From: CAZSLO01 sp964608025
Lineage (GTDB): Bacteria; Chloroflexota; Dehalococcoidia; Lucifugimonadales; CAJWER01
NCBI GenBank assembly: GCA_964608025.1
Contig: CAZSLO010000006.1
Span: 124,001 to 188,000 of the forward strand
Direction: 5' to 3'
DNA: 64,000 nucleotides
The notes under the pieces are model-generated. The model did not search any database. It was not told the DNA's origin and was given only the letters and a program-made list of their open reading frames with translations. A program made the translations under genes and the position numbers. Shown here piece by piece: positions 44,754-53,062 of the stretch. Within the stretch, counting starts at the first letter, position 1, and each line of letters begins with the position of its first letter.

Positions 44754-45419
44754 TCACCACAATCGAAGTATTTTCTTTTTGATACGTGTCACCGTTGTAG
44801 TTATATGTATCAGAGGACTCATACGGCGTCCCACAATAGTACCCTCTGAAAGTGCCCGTTTAAAATCTTGTGGGCTACCGTCAAACTCTGGCATTTCGAT
44901 ATATGTCCTGCCTAACTCGATTGTAGTGTGGGCATCGCTGACTCCAGACATGAGAAGACCATGTTCTTTGGCAAATGCCTCGGCTTTCAAGTCGTCCGAG
45001 TTTAAATTATTTCGTGAATTGAATACCTCAACAATATCAGCCAGTTTGGCGATTTGATCTAACGCATTCTTACTTATAACTTCACGTCTAAACCGATCAA
45101 ATGGGTGGGGCAACGAGACCAATCCTCCTTGATCTTTGATTCTTTTAACCGTCTCTAGAGGCTGAAGCCCAGGAGGTATAGTTTCGTGTAAAAAAAGACC
45201 CGTTATCTCACCTTCTGCGGTACCGATTTCCTCTCCGATGATAACGGGGAAGGACGCGATCTCGCGAACTGCTACTCCGCCTTCGATCGTGTTGTGATCC
45301 GTTACCGCGATCAGATCCAATCCTACGTCCATACATCTATCAACCAAACTTCTCGGTGTCATTTCTGAATCAGGTGAGAATGAGGTATGCATATGTAAGT
45401 CAGCTCTTATTATTGTCAC
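44754..45419 (-). CDS. PHP-domain phosphoesterase-like protein
   Basis: The 221-residue protein shows the metal-binding start of PHP domains, 'Asp-Leu-His-Met-His-Thr-Ser-Phe-Ser-Pro-Asp' (7-17), 'Ala-Val-Thr-Asp-His-Asn-Thr' (38-44) and 'Ser-Asp-Ala-His' near 163. Such proteins include nucleotide phosphoesterases and histidinol-phosphatase-like enzymes. It begins at GTG 45419, overlapping the xseB stop by four bases, so it is coupled to exonuclease VII expression. A role with nucleotides is plausible but not shown. Confidence 0.88.
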   Translation of the reverse strand: MTIIRADLHMHTSFSPDSEMTPRSLVDRCMDVGLDLIAVTDHNTIEGGVAVREIASFPVIIGEEIGTAEGEITGLFLHETIPPGLQPLETVKRIKDQGGLVSLPHPFDRFRREVISKNALDQIAKLADIVEVFNSRNNLNSDDLKAEAFAKEHGLLMSGVSDAHTTIELGRTYIEMPEFDGSPQDFKRALSEGTIVGRRMSPLIHITTTVTRIKKKILRLW

Positions 45420-45685
45420 TCCTCTTCAGCAAAGCCTTGGTCCAGAAACTGCATCTGGTCACCATAGGCAGTCTGGATTTGCGTTATCTTCAGTTCGGTT
45501 GCCCCGAGCATTTCATTGCATACTCGGGCCAATTCCATTCCAGTTTCGTAGAGACTCGTGGCTTTTTCCAGGGGAAGATCTCCGGCTTCAAGTGCCCTTA
45601 CCGTCTCGTCCAATTTGGTCATGGCCTGCTCGAAAGTCAGTTTGTCTATGTCTTCATCATGCGGAGAATCAAGATTGTCATTCAT
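45416..45685 (-). CDS. xseB: Exodeoxyribonuclease VII small subunit
   Basis: The 89-residue protein has the XseB core 'Phe-Glu-Gln-Ala-Met-Thr-Lys-Leu-Asp' followed by 'Ala-Leu-Glu-Ala-Gly-Asp-Leu-Pro-Leu-Glu' and 'Leu-Tyr-Glu-Thr-Gly-Met-Glu-Leu'. Several small subunits bind each XseA in the single-strand exonuclease. Unusually the gene is 175 bases beyond the xseA stop rather than overlapping it, with a hairpin at the xseA end, so the two may not be strictly coupled. Confidence 0.94.
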   Translation of the reverse strand: MNDNLDSPHDEDIDKLTFEQAMTKLDETVRALEAGDLPLEKATSLYETGMELARVCNEMLGATELKITQIQTAYGDQMQFLDQGFAEEE

Positions 45686-45843
45686 TTGTTTATATGAAAC
45701 ACATAATATCCATCAATTGACCTTATCTGGCAATCAACTGACTAACTGTCCAGTTTTTCTAGCAGCATAAATCTGATCAACTTAGAGTATAGATCTCCTA
45801 TCTCCTCTGGGCTATCCAGGTAATGCATCATGCTAAACCATTT

Positions 45844-45864
45844 GTGACACCATCGAGGTGTCAC
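45844..45864 (-). terminator. Stem-loop at the 3' end of xseA
   Basis: GTGACACC (45844-45851) and GGTGTCAC (45857-45864) form a perfect 8-bp stem with a 5-base loop. It overlaps the xseA stop codon. There is no T-run after it, so it is a weak terminator candidate or an RNA-stability hairpin. Confidence 0.35.
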
Positions 45865-47087
45865 TCAGTTGGTGCTGGGTGGCTATCAACTACCTCTCCC
45901 TCAACAGAGCCGCGCTTCAGTGTCACATGGAAACGGTCTGAAGGGACCAATTTGGAAGCGTCACTCACGATGTTGCCAGTATCCGATGACCGTACTATAG
46001 CATAGCCCCGGCGCAAGGTATCTGACGGGCTTAGAGCTTTTAGACGCAGTTCCATAGATCTCGCTCGCTCCGACCGGATTTCAATGTCTCGGACCATATA
46101 TTTAGTAGCATTCTCCAGTAACTGGTCTATTCTCTGGCGAAAACTATCGACATCAGGACATTCCCGCTCACATCGTGTTTGTAGATCAGAAACTCTATTA
46201 CTCGCATCTCCAAACCCACCAACTATATATGAAGTCATTTGTTGTTGATATATTCCAACTGAAGCTGCTATATCCCGAATATCTGGTACAGCTAATTCGG
46301 CAGCTACTGACGGAGTAGGAGCCCTGAGATCCGCAGTGAGATCAACAATGGTCTGGTCAGTTTCATGGCCAATAGCGCTGATGACAGGTACTTTACTGGA
46401 GAAAACAATCCTGGCTACCCCTTCCTCATTAAAAGCTGCTAGATCCTCATGAGAACCTCCTCCTCGTGCTAATATAACCACATCCACCCCACCGATCCTA
46501 TCCAACGCTCTAAACGCATCCTGAATCGTACTTGTGGCTTGGTCTCCTTGAACCGCTGAAGGAGCAAGAACCAACTCAGACACAGGATACCGCCTTTCCA
46601 CCACAGTTCGAATATCATGCCATACAGAACCAGTGGGAGATGTAATTACCCCTATACGTCTTGGGTACGGCGGAACCGGTCGCTTGCGAGAATGATCGAA
46701 CAAACCTTCAGCCTCCAGCTTTAGCTTGAGTTGTTCGAGTTTAAGTTCATATTCACCCATACCTTCAGGCTGAACTTGGTCAACTATGATTTGGAGATCG
46801 CCACGCTGTTCATATATAGCAACCTGGCCGTGGGCTATAACTGCAGTCCCGTTAGAAAGCAATTCAGATCCACGAGACTTGTTTCGAAACATCGCGCACC
46901 TAATAGTCGCACGTGAGTCACGAAGAGTGTAATAGCAGTTGCCCGAACTTGGTCGTGCTAGATTTTGAACTTCTCCTTCGATCCATACATCGTTAAGAAA
47001 AAAATCGTTTCCAATCATTTCGCGGATGTAGTTCGTCAATTGTGAGACGTGGTATATAGCCAATTCAGGCCCTCGATAGATATTCAC
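45861..47087 (-). CDS. xseA: Exodeoxyribonuclease VII large subunit
   Basis: This 408-residue catalytic subunit degrades single-stranded DNA. It has an N-terminal OB-fold with 'Val-Trp-Ile-Glu-Gly-Glu-Val-Gln-Asn', 'Ile-Gly-Val-Ile-Thr-Ser-Pro-Thr-Gly-Ser-Val', 'Ile-Leu-Ala-Arg-Gly-Gly-Gly-Ser-His-Glu-Asp' and 'Ser-Ala-Ile-Gly-His-Glu-Thr-Asp', all family hallmarks. The GTG start at 47087 overlaps the end of efp by 23 bases; TTG 47063, just past the efp stop, is an alternative. Either way it is expressed with efp. Confidence 0.96.
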   Translation of the reverse strand: MNIYRGPELAIYHVSQLTNYIREMIGNDFFLNDVWIEGEVQNLARPSSGNCYYTLRDSRATIRCAMFRNKSRGSELLSNGTAVIAHGQVAIYEQRGDLQIIVDQVQPEGMGEYELKLEQLKLKLEAEGLFDHSRKRPVPPYPRRIGVITSPTGSVWHDIRTVVERRYPVSELVLAPSAVQGDQATSTIQDAFRALDRIGGVDVVILARGGGSHEDLAAFNEEGVARIVFSSKVPVISAIGHETDQTIVDLTADLRAPTPSVAAELAVPDIRDIAASVGIYQQQMTSYIVGGFGDASNRVSDLQTRCERECPDVDSFRQRIDQLLENATKYMVRDIEIRSERARSMELRLKALSPSDTLRRGYAIVRSSDTGNIVSDASKLVPSDRFHVTLKRGSVEGEVVDSHPAPTE

Positions 47088-47628
47088 CCGTGCGGGTGTC
47101 GACCTTTAATATGTCACCTTCACTGACAAACAAAGGAACATTGATCATCAGGCCGGTCTCAACCGTGATGGGTTTTGTACCTCCCTGTGCGGTATCTCCC
47201 TTGTGTCCAGGTGGAGCTTCTGTAACCTTAAGCTCAACCGTGATGGGCATATCTACGGCAATTGGTTGACTGTCGTAAAATACGACGTCGACATTGGTTT
47301 GTTCGACTAAGTATGGCAGTGAATCTTGGATTTGTTCGGACGACAGTGGAAACTGCTCATACGTATCGTTGTCCATAAAATAGTAGAGACCTTCGTCCTC
47401 ATATATATACTGGGCAGTCCGTCTCTCAACCGCTGCAGGGGTGAATTTCACATCATACCCTTGAAAGGATCTATCCAAAACCTTTCCAGTCCTCAGGGAC
47501 CTGAATCTCACCTGCATAACCGGAGCCCTTTGTTGCATTTTGTGGGATTTGTATTCAACAACTACGTATGGTTCACCTTCGATCTCTACAGGCAATCCTT
47601 TTCTCAATTCGCCAAAAGTAATGGTCAT
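47065..47628 (-). CDS. efp: Translation elongation factor P
   Basis: The 187-residue protein relieves ribosomes stalled at proline runs. It has the three-domain length and the ending motif 'Asp-Thr-Arg-Thr-Gly-Glu-Tyr'. The loop that enters the peptidyl-transferase centre reads Lys30-Met-Gln-Gln-Arg-Ala-Pro rather than Lys-Pro-Gly-Lys-Gly. Aligning from the following Thr-Gly, the E. coli Lys34 position is Gln33 here, next to Arg34, so neither beta-lysyl nor the classic rhamnosyl-Arg form is evident. An AGGAG site precedes the ATG. It leads an operon with xseA. Confidence 0.96.
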   Translation of the reverse strand: MTITFGELRKGLPVEIEGEPYVVVEYKSHKMQQRAPVMQVRFRSLRTGKVLDRSFQGYDVKFTPAAVERRTAQYIYEDEGLYYFMDNDTYEQFPLSSEQIQDSLPYLVEQTNVDVVFYDSQPIAVDMPITVELKVTEAPPGHKGDTAQGGTKPITVETGLMINVPLFVSEGDILKVDTRTGEYLSRA

Positions 47629-47824
47629 TCTTTTTCTAATCTCCTGGTTATTTTAGGAAAATCACAATCTGGATATTATGCCCTGATTCCACCTCGTTCA
47701 GTAAGATATCTCATACGGCATTTCTATAGAGTGAATATGAAATATCCAGGTACATCTTCGAGCCATCAGGTTATTAAAGTAGATTCTATATTTCTATCCA
47801 GTTCCATAGACATTAGTCCTGAAT

Positions 47825-49447
47825 TTACTTGTACCCAACATCGATCTCAATAGCGTTGATAACAATTGGATCTCCACTAGTAGAGTCGAGCCAAACCCTT
47901 ATAGTGTTTTCACCATTCATCAGCCACGCCGGATCTAGGGCATATTGTTGAGTCAGTCCTTCCTGAACTTCATCCTTTATCAAGGCCGGATATTGGACCC
48001 AGAAAGTAGCTGGGATTTTCTTTCTCCGCCACTTAGATATCTGCACAGCGGCGTTCGGGGGTAGAATATTTCCATTCAATTCTACTCCCAATATGCCAGG
48101 TGGAGCTGAATTTTGTTCAAGATGGAGCCTCAAACTACATTCATCCAGAGACCCATCAATCAATGAAGATGATATGTCATCCGCAATACTTATTTTGAAT
48201 TTTGGGCCCGGCGAGATGTTCCCAAGACAATCTGGAAGTAAGCTCACCGGCAATTGCGTGACAGGGCTTGAGTATTTGAAAGCTATACTATGTCCACTGG
48301 TACCTTCATAAGATCTTGGTCGAACTAGTTCATACCGCTTGTCGAGCTTAGAAAGTCCCTCCGGATCAGATAATTCCAATGCTGCCTGCCGATTCCAATC
48401 TAGAGACATAGTATAGAAATTGTACAAATATACGCCTGCAGCACCAGCATTGCGCCATAGGCTAGCCGCAGCCCTCAAATTTCTTTGATCAGCCATAACT
48501 GTGGCTTCGATACACCCATAAACTGCACATTCCGTGCCAGACGCAGCAGCTACAAACTCTCCAATCGGCGTTTCAAAAGGTATAAATCCCCCACCTACCA
48601 CCACAATATCGACTAGTCTTTCTGAAATCCAATCCCCTACGTCAAGGCCGATTCTCATCGAATCGTATAGTGTAGGAGGTACCCTGACAGCAAGTTTCAA
48701 GGGCTTGCCACGTTCCCTACTTAGTTCATCTAGACGTCTACGCGTATCGCTGATCAATCCGGTGATAAGGTGCCTGTGACCAAAGGCTTCATCGATCCTG
48801 AAGAAAGCAGGATGGCGCATAAAATCCAGTTCTACCCCATCGACATCGAAGCGCTCTACAACTTCGAAAATGATAGACAACCTATGCTCACGCACTTTCG
48901 AGAATGAAAAATCCAATCCTGTTCGGATGCCCCACTCTAACGTCCCTTCTGAAATAGATTCGTCTGGTCGTCCAATCAATAACTGGGGATTTTCTCTCCT
49001 AAAGCGTCCGTATGCAGGGTGTCTAACATCCATATCATAATGACTGTTCATCCTTATCCTAGGGAAAAAGGGTAGCCCTGCCTTACGGGTAAGTTGCGTC
49101 AACGCAGTCATCGGACCGCCAACTTCATCTATCAATCCACGGATATTCTGAGCAATGCGAGGCATAACCCCGGGCGTAGGTGAATGCACGAAGGACCGGA
49201 GATTATCATCGAATGAAGTTCGGTCGGCCCCAAAAATCTCTCCTTGTTGAGTCTCAAATTGGTATACCTCATGGTCACCAATACTCCACCAAAACGAACC
49301 GCCCGTGCCTGCATAGCCATCGATCATCTTGGCACGTATGTCATCTACAGTTACAGGCGTATGGCTCGCGCTCAAAATCCAGCCATCATCAGTGAATATG
49401 ATAGGTGGAGCTTCGTCTTTTCTATCCACTCCCTTACCTCTTTTCAA
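47825..49447 (-). CDS. GHL10-like glycoside hydrolase-type TIM-barrel protein
   Basis: The 540-residue protein starts at TTG 49447 with no signal peptide. Its middle reads as a TIM barrel, with 'Asp-Gly-Val-Glu-Leu-Asp-Phe-Met-Arg' (203-211), where Glu206 and Asp208 could be acid/base or nucleophile, and 'Gly-Ala-Ala-Gly-Val-Tyr-Leu-Tyr-Asn-Phe' near 335. This resembles the family-10-like (GHL10) hydrolases. The C-terminal 130 residues look beta-rich, perhaps a carbohydrate-binding module. The lack of an export signal hints at action on an intracellular or imported substrate, or a missed upstream start. Substrate is unknown. Confidence 0.65.
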   Translation of the reverse strand: MKRGKGVDRKDEAPPIIFTDDGWILSASHTPVTVDDIRAKMIDGYAGTGGSFWWSIGDHEVYQFETQQGEIFGADRTSFDDNLRSFVHSPTPGVMPRIAQNIRGLIDEVGGPMTALTQLTRKAGLPFFPRIRMNSHYDMDVRHPAYGRFRRENPQLLIGRPDESISEGTLEWGIRTGLDFSFSKVREHRLSIIFEVVERFDVDGVELDFMRHPAFFRIDEAFGHRHLITGLISDTRRRLDELSRERGKPLKLAVRVPPTLYDSMRIGLDVGDWISERLVDIVVVGGGFIPFETPIGEFVAAASGTECAVYGCIEATVMADQRNLRAAASLWRNAGAAGVYLYNFYTMSLDWNRQAALELSDPEGLSKLDKRYELVRPRSYEGTSGHSIAFKYSSPVTQLPVSLLPDCLGNISPGPKFKISIADDISSSLIDGSLDECSLRLHLEQNSAPPGILGVELNGNILPPNAAVQISKWRRKKIPATFWVQYPALIKDEVQEGLTQQYALDPAWLMNGENTIRVWLDSTSGDPIVINAIEIDVGYK

Positions 49448-49624
49448 ATCAAATTTTCTTTCATACTAACTCTTTGAAATGATCGGCTTATTAAACCACC
49501 ATGGCAAGCTTTCGATAAATTGAGTTTATGGATCAAGAAAACCATTTCCTACCAAAGCTTGGGTTTGACACATTTTTTTTATACTCATAGACTTGGCTTT
49601 GAAAAGTCTATCTATGGAGACAAC

Positions 49625-50605
49625 ATGGGATTCAATCTCCTGATTTTCCCAACAGAAGGTCCGGGCCAGCCCCGTGTGCACGAGACCAACGATTGGCATA
49701 GTAGATTAGAGCAAATCATACCCGACATAACTATTAGTGTTGCTGACTCGATGGGCGAGGCGTTGGAATTAATAGGCGAGGCTGACGCGGCTTATGGAAA
49801 TATAAACCCCGAACTTTTCTCAAAGGCAGAGAAGCTCAGGTGGGTGGCCTGCCCTCAAGCAGGCCCTCCAGCGGGTTATTACCACCAGTCCCTTATCAAC
49901 AGTGATGTAATCGTCACGAACGTTCGTGGTATCTACAATGACTACATTAGTTCCCACATTCTCGCACTGTTACTAGCATTCGCAAAAGCCCTCCCAACCT
50001 ACTACCAAGCACAACAGAAACAGGAATGGATACCAGACCAAGGACACGTTTATCTACCTGACTCCACTATCTTGATAACAGGCGTTGGGGGAATTGGGTC
50101 GGAAACTGCCAGGCTATGTGGAGAACTAGGCATGACTGTCCTAGGAATGGATGTCCGAGTCAAGGAACCCCCAAAAGGAGTTTCCTCGTTACATGGACCG
50201 CGAGATCTGCACAAGTTACTTCCAATGGCAAATTTCATCGTATCAACATTGCCGGAAACACCAGACACACAGGGAATGTTCGGCTCCAAAGAGTTCGGCC
50301 TGATGAAATCTTCAGCATACTTCATCAACATCGGTCGAGGTGCAACGGTAAAATTGGACGCCTTAAATCATGCCCTCAGGTCCGGCGAGATAGCGGGTGC
50401 TGCACTTGATGTGTTCGAAATTGAACCCCTCCCGGTAGGACACCCACTGTGGACCGCACCAAATATGCTTATCACGCCACACGTCGCAGCAGCTTCCGGA
50501 ATTAACTTGGACGATCGGCGTACCGAACTCTTCTTAGATAACTGTCTCCGGTTCAACGAAGGGAGAAGCCTCAGAAACGTGGTCGACAAATCAAATTGGT
50601 TTTAG
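49625..50605 (+). CDS. D-isomer-specific 2-hydroxyacid dehydrogenase
   Basis: I use ATG 49625, preceded by GGAG (49617-49620); an open frame reaches back to 49520 but its extra residues look non-coding. The 326-residue protein has the NAD motif 'Gly-Val-Gly-Gly-Ile-Gly-Ser-Glu', 'Asn-Ile-Gly-Arg-Gly-Ala' with the catalytic Arg, 'Glu-Ile-Glu-Pro-Leu-Pro' with the Glu, and 'Thr-Pro-His-Val-Ala-Ala' with the His. It belongs to the same superfamily as 40568-41521. Substrate is unknown. It converges on tRNA-Arg, eight bases away. Confidence 0.92.
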   Translation: MGFNLLIFPTEGPGQPRVHETNDWHSRLEQIIPDITISVADSMGEALELIGEADAAYGNINPELFSKAEKLRWVACPQAGPPAGYYHQSLINSDVIVTNVRGIYNDYISSHILALLLAFAKALPTYYQAQQKQEWIPDQGHVYLPDSTILITGVGGIGSETARLCGELGMTVLGMDVRVKEPPKGVSSLHGPRDLHKLLPMANFIVSTLPETPDTQGMFGSKEFGLMKSSAYFINIGRGATVKLDALNHALRSGEIAGAALDVFEIEPLPVGHPLWTAPNMLITPHVAAASGINLDDRRTELFLDNCLRFNEGRSLRNVVDKSNWF

Positions 50606-50612
50606 TGTGAAG

Positions 50613-50684
50613 CGCCCCCGGCGGGACTCGAACCCGCGCACCCGGCTCCGGAGGCCGGTGCTCTATCCGCTGAGCTACAGGGGC
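50613..50684 (-). tRNA. tRNA-Arg (anticodon CCG)
   Basis: On the minus strand, GCCCCTG pairs with CGGGGGC in the acceptor stem, allowing one T-G pair. The anticodon stem CCGGC/GCCGG holds loop CTCCGGA, giving CCG. The T arm is GCGGG-TTCGAGT-CCCGC. CCA is not encoded, unlike the Asp and Val genes in this window, so the end must be added enzymatically. Confidence 0.95.
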
Positions 50685-50746
50685 AACAAAACCAGAATAT
50701 CCTACATAACCCCTACCGTCCATCATGACGGGAAAGGCTGGTTTAC

Positions 50747-51748
50747 ATGATCGGGTACATCGTCAGACGAGTGATAATGGCCGTATTCACAGTCTGGACA
50801 ATAACTATACTAGCTTTTTTTATCATCCAGTTACCGGAAGGCGATACTGTCACTAAGTACTTAGATGATCTTATGACCAGAGGGGATCCAGTCTCCATGG
50901 AGATTGTCGACAATCTCAGGGAATACTTCGGTCTCAACCAACCAATGCATGTCCGTTATTACAAATGGGTCACCAACATGCTCCAAGGCGACTTGGGATT
51001 TTCGTACCGATACTTCTGTGGAGGAGCAAGGGAAAAGCTCGTCAAGGAGTTGATTGGAGAACGTATCCAGATGACCGTTGTTCTAACTGGATTCACTATA
51101 CTCGTGACATGGACATTTGCAATACCAGTAGGAATTTACTCGGCCGTACGCCAACACTCGGTCGGGGATTATTTTTTCACATTCATCGGTTTTAGCGGTC
51201 TAGCGGTACCAGACTTTTTACTAGGCTTGGTATTGATGTATATGGCATTCGCATACTTCAATCAAAGCGTCGGTGGATTAAATTCCGCCGATTATATAAA
51301 TGAACCGTGGAATCTGGACCGAATCCTAGACCTACTCAATCATCTTTGGATCCCGGCAATTGTACTCGGCACCTCCGGCACCGCAAGCCTGATTAGAATC
51401 ATGCGCAATAATCTGTTAGACGAACTCAGCAGGCCCTATGTTGTGACAGCAAGCGCAAAAGGAATGACTCCTTGGAAACTCATCCTCAAATACCCGGTCC
51501 GTGTGGCAATAAATCCTTTGGTGAGTACAGTAGGCTATCTGTTACCAACACTAGTTAGCGGAAGCGTTATAGTGTCTGTAGTTTTAAGCCTGCCAACCCT
51601 TGGGCCTGTCTTGCTGAATTCCATGATCCAGCAAGACGTTTATACTGCAGGGTTTATAGTTCTAATGTTGGGGATTCTCACGATCATAGGCACACTACTA
51701 TCCGACCTACTCCTGGCTGTCGTCGATCCTAGGATCAAATACACATGA
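50747..51748 (+). CDS. DppB/OppB-type ABC transporter permease, solitary
   Basis: The 333-residue protein is the third DppB-type permease in the window. It has 'Gly-Asp-Leu-Gly-Phe' near 82, six hydrophobic helices, the EAA-type loop 'Leu-Leu-Asp-Glu-Leu-Ser-Arg-Pro' and the C-terminal 'Val-Asp-Pro-Arg-Ile-Lys'. The long external loop differs most from its two relatives. No partner permease, ATPase or substrate-binding gene follows: the next gene is a collagen-like lipoprotein with its own promoter. A small nested hairpin (50689-50744) precedes the start. Confidence 0.93.
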   Translation: MIGYIVRRVIMAVFTVWTITILAFFIIQLPEGDTVTKYLDDLMTRGDPVSMEIVDNLREYFGLNQPMHVRYYKWVTNMLQGDLGFSYRYFCGGAREKLVKELIGERIQMTVVLTGFTILVTWTFAIPVGIYSAVRQHSVGDYFFTFIGFSGLAVPDFLLGLVLMYMAFAYFNQSVGGLNSADYINEPWNLDRILDLLNHLWIPAIVLGTSGTASLIRIMRNNLLDELSRPYVVTASAKGMTPWKLILKYPVRVAINPLVSTVGYLLPTLVSGSVIVSVVLSLPTLGPVLLNSMIQQDVYTAGFIVLMLGILTIIGTLLSDLLLAVVDPRIKYT

Positions 51749-51830
51749 CATCCCGATAATATTTGGGATTACTGACCTTATATTGAAATTATATTTGTAA
51801 ATATACCTAGAGGTAGGTCTGAACGGGGAC

Positions 51831-51860
51831 TTGACAACCAGAATGTAGCCACCATATGAT
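51831..51860 (+). promoter_or_regulatory. Sigma-70-like promoter for the collagen-like lipoprotein
   Basis: TTGACA at 51831-51836 and TATGAT at 51855-51860 are spaced by 18 bases. The transcript would have a leader of about 100 bases before the ATG at 51965. This is one of the best promoter matches in the window. Confidence 0.65.
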
Positions 51861-51964
51861 AGGGCTGCTTTACGAGCTGATATGTTGGCTTGTAAAAATA
51901 CTAGTGTTAAGGACCTACAAAATTACTAGGTCCATAAATAATGAGTTCTTCAGAGAGGGGTCTC

Positions 51965-52909
51965 ATGAGGAAAAGCCGAATTTCAAGTAGTTTTTTGCTT
52001 TCGATCGTAGCGGGATTAACTTCAATCCTTCTCCTTGCAGCCTGTACTGGTCCTGCAGGGACTTCGGGAGAACCTGGACTTCCTGGGCTTCCAGGTAACC
52101 CAGGCAACCCTGGTCCTAGCGGTCCACAAGGTATCCAAGGTAACCCAGGAGAGCCTGGTCTACCAGGTAACCCAGGTCTACCAGGACCAAAGGGTGATAC
52201 AGGAGCCGCAGGTACTCCAGGTGTTTCACCTGAAGCAAACGTTGCTATAAGCTCCGCAAATGTTTACCTCAACGATGAAGTTTGGGTTTCTGGATCAGGA
52301 TTCCGGCAGTTTGAGCCTGTGATCCTATACTTTGACCTGGGAGGCGGTAAAGAGCCAAATCTTGGTTTCGTAGATGCCAACCGGGGTGGAGCATTCAAGA
52401 CACGCATCAAGAGTCTCATTGCTCTCAAGGGAGTTTCAAAGCACTCCGGCCTGCTAGTAGAAGAGGCAATTGTGACCTTGAAGGCTGATGGTGCAGACGG
52501 AAGTGCGGCCAGCACACCTGTACACGTTCATGGAGCCGAAAGGCCCGTTCCAGTAGTGGGTCCTGAGCCTGGTGTAGCGCCAAGCCTCATCGCGGGCGCA
52601 ATAGCTCAAGGTGGACAGCTTGACGTTTGGGCAGGCGGATTCAATCCCCACGAAAGAGTAACTCTTACCGTGGTAACCGGTGTTGGCGAAGGTATCCGTG
52701 GAGGCAAAGTAGTTCCTGGTGCTGGTGATCCCAAGAGGAAGCCAATCGGTCAAGCTCAAGCCAACGACAAGGGTGTAGCCTTAGTAGACTTGAAAATCCA
52801 GTGCGCTGAGAGTGGCTGTGCTCTGGACCCAGGAGCATATACTCTTGAAGCATATGGTTCTGAAGGATCAGTAGCAACTACCATTCTTGTAGTGACTGAA
52901 CCTAAGTAG
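51965..52909 (+). CDS. Collagen-like (Gly-X-Y) lipoprotein with beta-rich C-terminus
   Basis: ATG 51965 is preceded by a purine-rich GAGGGG site; ATG 51941 is an alternative. The product of about 314 residues has a signal peptide ending in the lipobox 'Leu-Leu-Ala-Ala-Cys' with Cys27. Immediately after lies an unbroken run of 20 Gly-X-Y triplets (52049-52228), rich in Gly-Asn-Pro and Gly-Leu-Pro. Then come two probable Ig-like repeats, each with a 'Val-x-Gly-x-Gly-Phe' type element (Val-Ser-Gly-Ser-Gly-Phe and Trp-Ala-Gly-Gly-Phe). It is probably a surface-exposed rod holding an adhesion or envelope domain. It has its own promoter and terminator, a monocistronic unit. Confidence 0.85.
   Translation: MRKSRISSSFLLSIVAGLTSILLLAACTGPAGTSGEPGLPGLPGNPGNPGPSGPQGIQGNPGEPGLPGNPGLPGPKGDTGAAGTPGVSPEANVAISSANVYLNDEVWVSGSGFRQFEPVILYFDLGGGKEPNLGFVDANRGGAFKTRIKSLIALKGVSKHSGLLVEEAIVTLKADGADGSAASTPVHVHGAERPVPVVGPEPGVAPSLIAGAIAQGGQLDVWAGGFNPHERVTLTVVTGVGEGIRGGKVVPGAGDPKRKPIGQAQANDKGVALVDLKIQCAESGCALDPGAYTLEAYGSEGSVATTILVVTEPK
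52049..52228 (+). repeat. DNA encoding 20 uninterrupted Gly-X-Y triplets
   Basis: The region has a 9-base periodicity with many GGT/CCAGG units, which could make it prone to expansion or contraction by slippage. It encodes the collagen-like stalk. Confidence 0.9.
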
Positions 52910-52929
52910 TACTGAAAATTTAGATATGT

Positions 52930-52963
52930 AAAAAGGGCCCCGCCACTTGGCGGGGCCCTTTTT
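52930..52963 (+). terminator. Strong intrinsic terminator after the collagen-like gene
   Basis: GGGCCCCGCC (52935-52944) and GGCGGGGCCC (52949-52958) form a perfect 10-bp GC stem with the loop ACTT. A-run and T-run on either side extend the pairing by five A-T pairs and supply the U-tract, so it could work in both directions. Confidence 0.95.
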
Positions 52964-53062
52964 AGTTTGGTAACCATTGATAGTCCTATTCAAAAATCGA
53001 CTAGACTACACTTCAACACTGCAGTTTTTATATAATTGTATCCATAGATATTGGTGATACGA

